From Psychrobacter sp. M13 (lineage in GTDB: Bacteria; Pseudomonadota; Gammaproteobacteria; Pseudomonadales; Moraxellaceae): a stretch of DNA of 64,000 nucleotides. Both the position numbers and the translations under genes were made by a program. Positions 9,475 to 17,981 of the stretch are shown here, piece after piece (the stretch's first letter is position 1; each line of letters starts with the position of its first letter). The notes below the pieces were generated by a model. The model was not told the origin of the DNA. It searched no databases and was given only the letters and a program-made list of their open reading frames with translations. Location: NCBI RefSeq assembly GCF_030718935.1, contig NZ_CP132194.1:62001-126000 (forward strand), given 5' to 3'.

Positions 9475-10697
9475 TGCGCTCTCCTGTTAATACCCAATCC
9501 ACCACTCTAAAAGTGCTCAGTCGTTACGTGAAAAAAAACGCCCTACTAGCCATTATCGCGGCGATACTAGGACTGTGGGCGCTACAAATTGTTTTCTCTT
9601 ATTTATCTGAACTGGACTCACTAGATGATAGCTATACGATGGCGGACGCTCTCAAATACATCCTATATCGCTCGCCCTATTTTTTAGAAGAATTTATCCC
9701 GACAGGTGCTTTATTAGGCGCGGTTATTGGATTAGGATTATTAGCTAATAAGAGCGAGCTGGTGGTCATGCGCGCCGCTGGTATTAGTGTGTATCGTATC
9801 GTCGGTTGGGTACTACAGCCTGCGCTGGTATTTGTGCTTTTAGCCTTAGTGATTAACCAATTCGTATTACCTACCAGCAATCAATTGGCACACGAAATCA
9901 ATAGCGACGAGCGCGACGTATCGATTACCACAGTGCGCGGCTACTGGACCGTGCAGCCAAGTTTTACCACTACTAGTGCTGGCAACGATGCGAATAATAG
10001 CACCGATAACACTAGTGGTAGTGCGCAGCCCAATGGCAGCGATATTCTCTATATCAATTATGCAGATGTACAAGGCAATATCGGTGAAGTAAAACGCTGG
10101 CACTTAGATAATGACGGCAATCTGCAAACCGCTATCCGTGCTGAAGGGGGAAACTATAAAGGGCGCGTCGCTATTGATGCGGATAATAATACCTCGGCCC
10201 AGTCGGCCCAGTACCGCTATGAGTGGCAACTCAATAATATCACCAAGCTGAGTATCAACCAAGGGTTTGAAGCCAGTCAAGCCAAGTCACTATCAGATAC
10301 GTTAAGCTTACCTTTTGCACCTGAGTCGGTCTATCTATTGACCCGTGAGGCTGAAGATCTATCGCTGACTCAGCTATACGATCATCGTCAGCTTATGCGC
10401 GCGCAAGAGCAGCGCTCATTGACTCATGAGCTGGCGTTTTGGCAAAAGCTACTCTCACCACTCTCAATTTTATCGCTAGTTATCGTCGCCTGCTCATTCG
10501 TCTTCGGCTCGCTACGCACTCATAGCTTAGGTTTACGTATTGTCGTCGCGCTACTATTCGGCTTGCTATTTAGCTACCTGCAAGACTTGGTTGGGTTTAT
10601 TTCCTTGGCGACTGGATTTTCGCCGATGCTTATGGTGATACTGCCCATTATCGCCAGTACGATACTGGGAATATATTTACTAAAACGGCAAATGTAG
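9474..10697 (+). CDS. lptG: LPS export ABC transporter permease LptG
   Basis: A 407-residue partner of LptF with the same design: three membrane helices, a large periplasmic domain with an Asn/Ser/Thr-rich loop near residues 160-185 (ATG-poor, repeats such as NDANNSTDNTSGS), then three helices. Typical motifs include SYLSELDSL and SPYFLEEFIPTGALLGAVIGLG. It starts with GTG, preceded by a near-perfect GGAGGGAA site inside the lptF end. The loop residues are low complexity, unlike the rest. A bidirectional terminator follows. Confidence 0.92.
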   Translation: MRSPVNTQSTTLKVLSRYVKKNALLAIIAAILGLWALQIVFSYLSELDSLDDSYTMADALKYILYRSPYFLEEFIPTGALLGAVIGLGLLANKSELVVMRAAGISVYRIVGWVLQPALVFVLLALVINQFVLPTSNQLAHEINSDERDVSITTVRGYWTVQPSFTTTSAGNDANNSTDNTSGSAQPNGSDILYINYADVQGNIGEVKRWHLDNDGNLQTAIRAEGGNYKGRVAIDADNNTSAQSAQYRYEWQLNNITKLSINQGFEASQAKSLSDTLSLPFAPESVYLLTREAEDLSLTQLYDHRQLMRAQEQRSLTHELAFWQKLLSPLSILSLVIVACSFVFGSLRTHSLGLRIVVALLFGLLFSYLQDLVGFISLATGFSPMLMVILPIIASTILGIYLLKRQM

Positions 10698-10740
10698 ACG
10701 GTTGTTTTGGTAAAAACTTAAGCTCAGCGAAATACAACTA

Positions 10741-10777
10741 AAAAGCACGCTATAACTCAACGTTAAGCGTGCTTTTT
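10741..10777. terminator. Bidirectional terminator between lptG and the convergent methyltransferase gene
   Basis: AAAAGCACGCT and AGCGTGCTTTTT form an 11-bp stem with a loop of about 14 bases, A/T runs on both sides, between two convergent genes. Confidence 0.85.
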
Positions 10778-10796
10778 GCTGATGGGTTTTGCAAGA

Positions 10797-11405
10797 TTAT
10801 TCTTTGGTCGCCATGGTAATAGTATAAGTTTTGCCTTGCTTGACCTTTTCGCTATTCCCAAACACCTCGGTAAACGAGCGCTTCATAAATTGACGTAAGC
10901 CATTGATGGTCACCACGTAAAAACGTCCACCTTGACGCATCCGCGCATAAGCATCTAAGAAGTATAAATAATGCTGCTCTTTACCGACTTTGGCAGGCAA
11001 GTTCGACATCACAAGGCTAAAGTCTTTATCTGCCGCCACATGATTAAAGCCGTTTGATAAATGCACATCGACATTATGCAGACCATTTTTCTCACAGTTC
11101 AGGCGAGCATATTCTACTGCCATAAAGTCTTTATCAATTAAGGTGTGCTGACCATTTGGACATTCGCGCGCCGCTGCCATACCAAGTACACCATAGCCAC
11201 AGCCCAAATCTATCGAGTCATCGTCCGTCTGAAAGTCGACATAATCAAGCAGCATGAGGCTACCGTCATCAAGCTTTTGCGGAGAAAAAATACCCCACGT
11301 AGTGGCAAAGTCAAAAGGTTGACCCAGCACATTCGCTTGAAAGTTAATATCTTCACGCCAGTGTTTGGCTTTTTCTAATAATTCAGCAGGTGGTCTATGT
11401 TTCAT
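10797..11405 (-). CDS. Class I SAM-dependent methyltransferase (small-domain, RsmC-like)
   Basis: A 202-residue single-domain methyltransferase. The SAM-binding loop is DLGCGYGVLG (about 83-92), followed by an acidic strand end HTLIDKD. Motif IV reads SNLPAK where RsmC-type rRNA guanine-N2 methyltransferases have NPPFH, so the usual catalytic Asn-Pro-Pro is changed to Asn-Leu-Pro. The N-terminal part TTWGIFSPQKLDDGSLMLLDY corresponds to the GVFSxxxLDxGT segment of RsmC/RlmG proteins. I infer methylation of a nucleic acid, probably rRNA, but the target is open and the altered motif makes it less certain. Confidence 0.75.
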   Translation of the reverse strand: MKHRPPAELLEKAKHWREDINFQANVLGQPFDFATTWGIFSPQKLDDGSLMLLDYVDFQTDDDSIDLGCGYGVLGMAAARECPNGQHTLIDKDFMAVEYARLNCEKNGLHNVDVHLSNGFNHVAADKDFSLVMSNLPAKVGKEQHYLYFLDAYARMRQGGRFYVVTINGLRQFMKRSFTEVFGNSEKVKQGKTYTITMATKE

Positions 11406-11472
11406 GGAGTTCTCTATGATATGAATAATTAATGATGATATTGTAACGAGAATTTAATAAAGTTTCAGCTCA

Positions 11473-11916
11473 TTACTCATCTTTCATCTTATTTTTTGCT
11501 TTAAAAGGCTCTGAGAACTGTAGGATCAAAAAGCTAACGACAGATAAGATGATGGCAATCTCATAGCGGCTATAAGCGACTGAGATACCAATGGCAGCGG
11601 TATTCCATAGTCCTGCGGCTGTGGCAGTACCTTTAACACTGCCGCCACTTTTAAAAATAGCACCACCACCGATAAAGCCCATACCGGTGATAATACCGTA
11701 CATAATACGCGCTTCGGCATCGCCCTCATTGTAGATATCTCGACCGACTAGCATAAAGGCGCAGGAGGCAATAGCCACCAATGGGAAGGTGCGCAGACCC
11801 GCACCATTATCCTTCATCTCACGATTGAGCGCGATAGGTAACGATAATATAAAGGTAATGCATAGTTGAAAAAAGTGATACTTCATCAACGCCATATCGA
11901 TATCTAATTCAAACAT
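11473..11916 (-). CDS. MgtC/SapB-family inner-membrane protein
   Basis: A 147-residue protein with four hydrophobic helices and the MgtC-family signature: an early LPIALNREMKDNGAGLRTFPLVAIASCAFML and then GIITGMGFIGGGAIFKSGGSVKGTATAAGLW. It lacks the soluble C-terminal ACT-like domain of Salmonella MgtC, so it is a short SapB-type member. Family members are tied to Mg2+ limitation or F-ATPase/phosphate control; the role here is not shown. It is a single gene. Confidence 0.85.
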   Translation of the reverse strand: MFELDIDMALMKYHFFQLCITFILSLPIALNREMKDNGAGLRTFPLVAIASCAFMLVGRDIYNEGDAEARIMYGIITGMGFIGGGAIFKSGGSVKGTATAAGLWNTAAIGISVAYSRYEIAIILSVVSFLILQFSEPFKAKNKMKDE

Positions 11917-12688
11917 AGCTCACTCCGTTATGCAAAAGTGAATTTAAATAAGTAATACAACTTTAAAGCTATTTAAATAGTATTGTAGCGATAACGATGT
12001 GAGTTTTCAGTTATGGATTGATAGCGGTTTGTGATTGAGATTTGGGGAAATATTATTATTTTTTATTGTGGGAGCTTATCCTGCTATCCGCTTGTATCTG
12101 CATCGCCATCGTTTGCGTCAGGATACCTTTAAAAAATTTCCTCTAAGGAATTTTCTCTTGCAAACCTAAAATTGCAGTGCAATTTTTTAACGGCTCTCAT
12201 ATCAGGGCTGAAAATCTTTTTAAGGCAGCGTTATTGAGCGCATTTGACATTTTACTTATTCAAGTCGGTAGGGTGCGCCCAGCGCACCGATAAACGGAGT
12301 AAGTTTAATGCAAATATCGTTGTGTCTAATCCTTCTACATTAACCTACTCTATATGAATTGCAGTTGGCTCTGAATGTGCTGTAGGTTGGTGTAGAGCTT
12401 GCGACACCCAACGTTATGAGTTCAGAATAGGCAGTCGTATAGGGTGGATTAGGGCGTAGGGTGGCTTAAGAAAAACCTACCGAACAATGTATGTTTTTTT
12501 AATGGGTTGTATCTAACGATTTGTTGTAGGCTGGGTTTTTAACCCAGCAGAATATAGCAATTAGCTTGAAATTCATAGCTAAAGTGAAATGTTGTTTGTA
12601 ATATAGTACGATGTTATTTTTCTAGGTTACTTACTCATTCGCTGGGCTAAAAGCCCAGCCTACGCTTGCTGTATTTTCCTTATAAAGA
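11917..12688. repeat. 772-bp intergenic region packed with palindromic repeats
   Basis: No credible gene. It contains several GTAGG-type palindromes: 12267-12297 (GGTGCGC/GCGCACC stem), 12381-12415 (GTTGGTGT/ACACCCAAC), a degenerate GTAGGGTGG pair around 12437-12470, 12526-12548 (GCTGGGT/ACCCAGC) and 12641-12665 (GCTGGGC/GCCCAGC then CTACGC). The last two face each other as TGTAGGCTGGG...CCCAGCCTACGC and bound a 140-bp unit. Two A/T-rich hairpins lie at 12132-12154 and 12169-12188, the second followed by a T-run. The motifs resemble widespread REP-like extragenic palindromes; function unknown. Confidence 0.7.
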
Positions 12689-13219
12689 TCAAATTTGCGG
12701 ATTAGCTCTAGCATGTTGCAATCTGGCATAAAATACTGGGTCAGTTTCAGCTAGGATAAGCTCATGCGCCTCTTCAGAAATCAAAGGCGCGATAAATTCA
12801 TTAAAACTGTTTGTTATTTTGACTAAAGTTTTGATCTTTTTAGCATGAGAGCGCTCATGATCATAAAAGTACACTTCACCATATTTTTTAGGAAGTAGAC
12901 AAAGGCAAAAATAATTACCACCCTCGTCGTATGCAAATGCAAGCAGTCCTGTTTTTTTAGTGCTATTACGATCACCGAATTCTGGTTCTAACCTAGCATA
13001 TTCAGGACCGTCATGTATTCCTAACATATTGTGTACGCTTGTTCTACCTTCTGCATCAGAGATATGACAGACAGTATTGATAGGTTCTGCGCCATTGAAA
13101 TTAAGTAGATAGTGACGGTAATCTTCTGGTAATCGATACTTTATTACCTTTTCGAACTTCTCTAATTCGTCAATACTGAGTTTGCCGTATGGATTGGCTG
13201 TCTTATATAATGCTGTCAT
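12689..13219 (-). CDS. SMI1/KNR4-family protein, probable toxin-immunity protein
   Basis: A 176-residue protein with the SMI1/KNR4 (SUKH) pattern: LSIDELEKFEKVIKYRLPEDYRHYLLNFNGAEP at the start, an acidic middle, and FAYDEGGNYFCLCL before VYFYDHE. SUKH proteins are commonly immunity proteins for polymorphic (contact-dependent or type VI) toxins. No toxin is nearby; it is divergent from a CdiI-like gene 126 bp away. It is AT-richer than the neighbours, which together with the repeats fits an accessory insertion. Family call is sure; immunity function is inferred. Confidence 0.82.
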   Translation of the reverse strand: MTALYKTANPYGKLSIDELEKFEKVIKYRLPEDYRHYLLNFNGAEPINTVCHISDAEGRTSVHNMLGIHDGPEYARLEPEFGDRNSTKKTGLLAFAYDEGGNYFCLCLLPKKYGEVYFYDHERSHAKKIKTLVKITNSFNEFIAPLISEEAHELILAETDPVFYARLQHARANPQI

Positions 13220-13345
13220 AATTATGCGCTCCTAGTCGAATAATTTTTTTATATTAACTATCAACTTTCACAAATAAAATCTTTGGCTTACGTATTCACT
13301 AGCCCGTTATATGTATTTTTGGGATGTCCGTTTAAGGAGAAATTA

Positions 13346-13717
13346 ATGACATTATTTGAAGAATGTAGAGAAGCATTAAATCAAGACTTCACTATAGTAG
13401 ATGATGAGCAGACAGCGATAGATCTATTACAAACTTTTCCCTTAAAAAACAACTATATGGTTTGGACTAATATTGACTATAAAGACTATGATTGTATGGA
13501 AGAATTACTAAGTGATTTTTTATCGTTATCTGCAAGCTCCTTCTATGTCTTAGCTGATAGCGAAAATGTACCTATTTTTAAATCTAACCTGAAGCTAATT
13601 ATAGACAATATTGATGATGTTTCAGCGCTATCTTCTAAGGTGTTTATTTTTAATGAAAATGTTGTTATAGAACCGTTATTTCCTACTTATACTTTAAGAG
13701 TAGGTCAGCTCCAGTAG
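13346..13717 (+). CDS. CdiI-like CDI toxin immunity protein, orphan
   Basis: A 123-residue acidic protein starting MTLFEECREALNQDF, with TFPLKNNYMVWTNI, a central YVLADSENVPIFKSNL and the ending VFIFNENVVIEPLFPTYTLRVGQ. I recognise this pattern from small proteins annotated as CDI (contact-dependent inhibition) toxin immunity proteins, where the C-terminal F-N-x-x-x-V-I-x-P-L-F-P segment is conserved. The start is at ATG 13346, with AAGGAGA 7 bp upstream; an earlier in-frame start at 13283 lacks a ribosome site. No cdiA or cdiB is in the window, so it is an orphan. AT-rich compared with the housekeeping genes. Moderately sure of the family. Confidence 0.6.
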   Translation: MTLFEECREALNQDFTIVDDEQTAIDLLQTFPLKNNYMVWTNIDYKDYDCMEELLSDFLSLSASSFYVLADSENVPIFKSNLKLIIDNIDDVSALSSKVFIFNENVVIEPLFPTYTLRVGQLQ

Positions 13718-14134
13718 AGTGCGCCTAGAGCATCAAATGATATGAAAAGTAAAGATTTTATGCGATACACATTTTATAGTTTTTGACCCAAACAAATTAA
13801 ATTTACGTTGATTTTAGTTCAAATAGTTATGAATATAGATGCAGGGTAGGTTACGCTTTGGCTAACTCAGCACAATCTTAATATCATACAGAAGACCTTC
13901 TTAAAGGAACTTTCTTTTGTAGATTGAACTGATGCTATTCATAAAAAATAAAGTAGGCGTAGGGTGCATTTCATGCACCGATGGTTAGTAGTAGCGTCGT
14001 TATTTATCGGCGCGATGGATTTCACCCTACAAAAGCTGGATTAAATATTTACATCCAACATTATAATCAATCCGTTGGGTCTCGTACCTCGACACCAACC
14101 TACTCAAAAAACTAAAATTTTTCTTAATTAAACC
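13718..14134. repeat. 417-bp intergenic region with palindromic repeats
   Basis: No gene is seen. Palindromes of the same class as those at 12.3-12.7 kb occur: 13844-13869 (GGTTACGCTTTGGCTAAC type), 13957-13985 (GTAGGGTGCAT TTC ATGCACC), whose inverted partner CACCCTAC ends at 14030, and 14073-14103 (ends CACCAACCTAC, the inverse of the GTAGGTTGGTG unit at 12381). The two immunity-like genes thus lie between two patches of the same repeats. Confidence 0.65.
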
Positions 14135-15073
14135 CTAACCCCTCGGATGATGCTCAGCATGCAATTTCTGCAATCTAGCTGTCGCCACATGAGTATAAAT
14201 TTGCGTAGTAGATAAATCGCTATGCCCAAGCAACAACTGCACGCTACGAAGATCTGCACCATGATTGAGCAGATGCGTAGCAAAAGCGTGACGTAGGGTA
14301 TGTGGGGATAAGTCTTTATCGATACTAGCGACTTTGGCGTATTTTTTTAGTAGATACCAAAAGTTTTGTCGAGTCATATAGCCGCCTTGCGCGGTCAAAA
14401 ACACTGCTTGGCAGTTGCCCGATTTTAGATGTGCGATTAGATCACCACGCGCATGATTAAGATAATCCTCTAGCGCGTCCGACGCGTATTCCCCTAATGG
14501 CACAAGACGGGTTTTATTACCTTTGCCCGTGATTTGTAGCCAACCTGCATTTAGATTGACTTGCTCTAGCGCTAAATTAATCAGCTCACTGACCCGTAGA
14601 CCGCAAGCATACAGTACCTCAAGCATCGCCTTGTCACGTAGACCAAGCGCGGTGCTCGTATCAGGTGCGGCAAGTAGATTATCGACGTCGCCCTCGCTTA
14701 AATCTTTGGGTAGGGGACGACCTAGCTTTGGTGATTTGATCTGCTCACAAGGGTTGTCTTCGCGTAGATTGCTAGCGATCATCCATAGATAGAATTGACG
14801 CAGACTTGATAGCATACGTGCCTGAGTACGTGGCGTTTTGTCGTCTTGAGCAAGTAGAGATAGGCAGTGCAGCACGTCATCAGCTTGCCATTGAGTTAGT
14901 GCTTTGGTATTGGTCAGCTCACAGGAGCGCAAATCACGCACATAAGCGTTACGGGTACGAGTCGCAAGACCACGAGCGAGCATCGCCTGACGAAATTCAG
15001 TGATATAAGTTGGCTCGTCATCGACGGCTAGCGCCTTGGGTTGACGTTGTTGTACGGCGCGATCACGGCTCAT
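14135..15073 (-). CDS. xerD: Site-specific tyrosine recombinase XerD
   Basis: A 312-residue tyrosine recombinase that resolves chromosome dimers at dif with XerC and FtsK. It has an N-terminal SAM-like core-binding domain and a catalytic domain with Arg in ACGLRVSEL, Lys in GKGNKTR, His258/Arg261 (HTLRH), His284 (LLGHSDLS) and nucleophile Tyr293 (IYTH). The C-terminal wording HAFATHLLNHGADLRSVQLLLGHS and the ending HHPRG match XerD rather than XerC. An extra 25 residues precede the usual XerD start. It overlaps the upstream methyltransferase gene by 11 bp, suggesting translational coupling. Confidence 0.92.
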   Translation of the reverse strand: MSRDRAVQQRQPKALAVDDEPTYITEFRQAMLARGLATRTRNAYVRDLRSCELTNTKALTQWQADDVLHCLSLLAQDDKTPRTQARMLSSLRQFYLWMIASNLREDNPCEQIKSPKLGRPLPKDLSEGDVDNLLAAPDTSTALGLRDKAMLEVLYACGLRVSELINLALEQVNLNAGWLQITGKGNKTRLVPLGEYASDALEDYLNHARGDLIAHLKSGNCQAVFLTAQGGYMTRQNFWYLLKKYAKVASIDKDLSPHTLRHAFATHLLNHGADLRSVQLLLGHSDLSTTQIYTHVATARLQKLHAEHHPRG

Positions 15074-16346
15074 CTGAAGCGCCCACTAGACACCACAACG
15101 AAGTAATCTCGCTACTCCTCGCAGCATATAACGGGTCAGTCTCATCTTGGCTACGACCATGTTTAGGCTGGGTATCTAAGCGGTATTTTATGGTTAGCCC
15201 AGCATTGGCAATCCAGTCTAATAGCTCATCACGGCTGCGCAATTGTAGATGTTCTGCTAAGTCCGACATTATCAACCAAAGCTCACCCTGCTCAGCTAAG
15301 TGCTGTTTTGTACCTTGCAAAAACCCGCGAAGCATCTTACTTTTCTCATCATACACCGCATATTCAAGTGGTGAGGTTGGTTTGGCAGGTAACCAAGGTG
15401 GATTACAAATAATCAAATTGGCTAGTGGCGCGTCTATCGGAAACATATCCGCTTGCTGGAGCTGTATATTAGATAGCTCTTGACGCGTAAAATTATCTTG
15501 CGCACAGGCTATAGCTTGCGGGTTCAAGTCGGTCGCGATGACGTTTTGCACACCGCGCTGAGCTAAGATAATCGCCAATAGCCCTGTACCCGTACCAATA
15601 TCATAAGTGATATTACAATTAGCAGGCAGCGGTGCATCGAGCAATAGCTGTACATACTCATGACGGGTCGGTGCAAATACGCCATAGTGCGGATAAATGG
15701 ATAGCCCTAAGCTGGCAATCGGCACGCCTTTTTCGCGCCACTGCGCTGACCCTAACGCCCCTTGTAGGTCGCGTAGTGATAGTAAGCATATCTCATTCAT
15801 TTCACCAAAAGCCGCTGTGCAAGCACTACTAACATCAGGTGCACGGCGTAATTGGCTGATATAATTGGCATCCAGCTCTAGTAATAAACGGCCCAATATT
15901 CGCGAGCGCTGAGCTTGAGCTTGGCGCTGCTGATGGAATAAATTTGGGATTACTTTAGCTGATAACGAGGCGTCATCGGCAGGATTATTAATAGTATGGT
16001 TGGATTTGCTAGCGGCTTTATCATTCTTGCGCTGCTCACTACGCTCGACACGACGGGTCATAGCTTGCAGAAGTTGACGGGCATTATGGAAGTCGCCGCG
16101 ATATAACAGTGAGGTGCCTGCACAGGCTAGACGGTAGGCTTTGTCTGCGCTCGTACTGTCATCAATCACTTCGATATGTGCAGGCGCTGCTTGATCACTT
16201 GATGATAACCAGCGCGCTTTATGTAAAGCATTACTGTGCAAAGTATTATTATGCAAAGTATTATTATGCAAAGTATTATTATGCAAAGTATCGCTGCCGT
16301 TTTTACTTTCGGTCCATTCTACATATTGCTTTTCTACTGTGAGCAC
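15063..16346 (-). CDS. Class I SAM-dependent methyltransferase with N-terminal extension
   Basis: A 427-residue protein. The methyltransferase domain (about 230-427) has YDIGTGTGLLAIILA, VIATDLNPQAI and motif IV LIICNPPWLPAKP, the N-P-P-W form of N-methyltransferases acting on nucleic acid bases or protein Gln (PrmC/RlmG-like). Residues about 75-225 are an unassigned helical domain. Residues 18-43 are a 5-residue tandem repeat of the form HNNTL encoded by 15-bp direct repeats. The start is GTG 16346, with AAAGG upstream; the ATG two bases further is out of frame. Overlap with xerD is 11 bp. The target is unknown. Confidence 0.75.
   Translation of the reverse strand: MLTVEKQYVEWTESKNGSDTLHNNTLHNNTLHNNTLHSNALHKARWLSSSDQAAPAHIEVIDDSTSADKAYRLACAGTSLLYRGDFHNARQLLQAMTRRVERSEQRKNDKAASKSNHTINNPADDASLSAKVIPNLFHQQRQAQAQRSRILGRLLLELDANYISQLRRAPDVSSACTAAFGEMNEICLLSLRDLQGALGSAQWREKGVPIASLGLSIYPHYGVFAPTRHEYVQLLLDAPLPANCNITYDIGTGTGLLAIILAQRGVQNVIATDLNPQAIACAQDNFTRQELSNIQLQQADMFPIDAPLANLIICNPPWLPAKPTSPLEYAVYDEKSKMLRGFLQGTKQHLAEQGELWLIMSDLAEHLQLRSRDELLDWIANAGLTIKYRLDTQPKHGRSQDETDPLYAARSSEITSLWCLVGASDEP
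16221..16295 (+). repeat. Five tandem copies of a 15-bp unit inside the methyltransferase gene
   Basis: Units of the form ATGCAAAGTATTATT run from 16221 to 16295: three are near identical and the outer ones degenerate. Because the unit is 15 bp, copy-number change keeps the frame and only alters a His/Asn/Thr/Leu-rich segment near the N-terminus. Confidence 0.9.
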
Positions 16347-16402
16347 GTCATTGACCTTTTATAAAAGTTTTGTAATAGAAAAACAAAAATGGTTATCTGC
16401 CA

Positions 16403-16744
16403 TTAAGCAGATTTTTTCTTAACTAAATAACGATATAAAGTAACGCTTGCTTGCTCGTCATTCCCATTATTAACAATGTCACTATCTATAGTTATTTCGT
16501 CAGGATCTACGCTTAAGGTTACATTTTCAGCGACAGTTTCTTGCGTTAATAACTCATGGCCTAAGTGACGACAAAAATTAGGAATATCGCGAGTGGTCGC
16601 AGGGTCTGTCGCTAGCACCTCGATGATATCACCGCTATCAGCGCGGCGGATAGTCTTGTGCAGCATCATGACCGGCTCAGGACAGATCAGTCCTTGAGTA
16701 TCTAAGTGATGATTGACGATAGTATTTGAAGTTAAAGTAGTCAT
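16403..16744 (-). CDS. tusA: TusA-family sulfurtransferase (sulfur carrier)
   Basis: A 113-residue protein with the TusA/SirA fold signature [21 protein letters not shown], including the sulfur-carrying Cys21 in the CPxP motif, and [24 protein letters not shown]. TusA accepts persulfide sulfur from IscS and hands it to TusBCD for tRNA 2-thiouridine synthesis, and also feeds other sulfur pathways. It is about 30 residues longer than E. coli TusA because of an acidic C-terminal tail ([20 protein letters not shown]) that ends with [10 protein letters not shown], so the C-terminus still pairs with the family strand. Confidence 0.85.
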   Translation of the reverse strand: MTTLTSNTIVNHHLDTQGLICPEPVMMLHKTIRRADSGDIIEVLATDPATTRDIPNFCRHLGHELLTQETVAENVTLSVDPDEITIDSDIVNNGNDEQASVTLYRYLVKKKSA

Positions 16745-16801
16745 ATTTTAAATTACAGATAATTAAATAAATTTATAAAAGGTTTTAGGTTTTAAATGCT
16801 G

Positions 16802-17269
16802 CTAAAGCGCTTCATCATTTTCAGGCTCATCTTGTCGCGCTAAAAAGTCAAAAAAGCGCTTGAAGCTGACTCTAAAAAAGAACGCGACGCCAAGCCAGCA
16901 GGATAGTCCTAGCCATGCTGTATCGGCAAATATTAGGCCACCAATCAATACTATTGATGATACGCCAATACACATAATAACCATCGATGATTGAGCGAGC
17001 CGATAGCGATAGATAATAAAAGCATCGTAGAGGGTCATAGGAATAGTCAGCGCAATCAACACATAGGGTAGGTTAAAAAACAACCGATATAATAGAGCGC
17101 TATCATGGAACATCTTGATGCTGGCTATAGTACCGAACACCATAAACGCAATAATCGCCGCATAGAGCAAATAGACCGCTAGGGTATTAGCACGCTGCGC
17201 ACCTTTTATACGTGCAATGGCAATCGGGGGAAAGCCATGCTGAGTTACTTGCTCTGAGACAGTAGTCAT
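16802..17269 (-). CDS. Hypothetical four-helix membrane protein
   Basis: A 155-residue protein I do not recognise. It has a soluble N-terminus (about 30 residues), four hydrophobic helices (roughly 30-50, 65-85, 95-118 and 118-135) and a charged tail with ARQDEPENDEAL. It lies between tusA and ruvX on the same strand with spacings of 57 and 101 bp, so co-transcription is possible. No domain name can be supported. Confidence 0.7.
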   Translation of the reverse strand: MTTVSEQVTQHGFPPIAIARIKGAQRANTLAVYLLYAAIIAFMVFGTIASIKMFHDSALLYRLFFNLPYVLIALTIPMTLYDAFIIYRYRLAQSSMVIMCIGVSSIVLIGGLIFADTAWLGLSCWLGVAFFFRVSFKRFFDFLARQDEPENDEAL

Positions 17270-17370
17270 AATGATCAGCGCTTTATCTATTTGAAATAAG
17301 GATCTTTATTTAAAGTAAGAAATCATGGAGTCTTAATAATATCTGTAAGCCTATTAATCCGCTTTGCCTA

Positions 17371-17907
17371 TTAATCCGCTTTGATAGTATCAATCGCCAT
17401 AGCGCTATTAGGATCAGTAAAATAAGTCGATAGCAAAATACAGGCGGAGATATCATCAATAGGATCACGCTCGTGCTGTATCCAGCCTTGCTCCCACGCA
17501 ATCTCACGTGCCCCTACCGAGGTTAAGCGCTCATCACACATTTTGACGACCACAGCTTGATGCTGCTCAACCAGGCGATGGGCTAGGCGACGAGCAAATT
17601 TATGCGCGCGCTTAGAGAGCATAGAGCTACTACCGTCCATATTTAACGGCAAGCCAACAATCACTTGGGTCACGCCCCAAACCTTGATAATACCTAGTAG
17701 ATTGTCCCAGTCGGGCTGCCCATTATTCATAATCAAAATATCAAAAGCTCGCGCCGTCTGAGTCATGGTATTACCCAGCGCCATCCCCATCTTTTTGACC
17801 CCATAATCCAAACCCAAAACCAAATGGGGCTTGAGAGCGGAAACATCGACCCTTAGATCGACCGTTTCTTCAAGTTCTATGGGCGTGTTGTTATCTAGGC
17901 TATTCAA
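17371..17907 (-). CDS. ruvX: Holliday junction resolvase-like RuvX/YqgF
   Basis: An RNase H-fold protein with LVLGLDYGVKKMGMALG (catalytic Asp in the first strand), QVIVGLPLNMDGSSSMLSKRAHKFA and VKMCDERLTSVGAREI, followed by DDISACILLSTYF holding the last acidic residue. The family is needed for pre-16S rRNA 5'-end maturation and has been proposed to resolve Holliday junctions. At 178 residues it carries a 28-residue acidic N-terminal addition and a short tail over the 138-residue E. coli form. yqgE lies 74 bp upstream, the usual yqgE-yqgF order. Confidence 0.9.
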   Translation of the reverse strand: MNSLDNNTPIELEETVDLRVDVSALKPHLVLGLDYGVKKMGMALGNTMTQTARAFDILIMNNGQPDWDNLLGIIKVWGVTQVIVGLPLNMDGSSSMLSKRAHKFARRLAHRLVEQHQAVVVKMCDERLTSVGAREIAWEQGWIQHERDPIDDISACILLSTYFTDPNSAMAIDTIKAD

Positions 17908-17981
17908 TGAGCAGTCCTATATTTTTACTATTCATTTAGGTTAAAAATCATTTAACTTAAGGGTATTAGGCATGAAGGGTA

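Noticed and set aside
12689..13717. Full CDI or Rhs toxin system
   Set aside because: Only immunity-like proteins are visible; no toxin, CdiB or secretion gene lies in the window.
12267..14103. Repeat cluster considered as a CRISPR array
   Set aside because: Units are palindromes of unequal spacing and orientation, without constant direct repeats or spacers, and no cas genes are present.
17310..17507. Short ORF overlapping the ruvX end
   Set aside because: It is an alternative frame of ruvX and matches no family.
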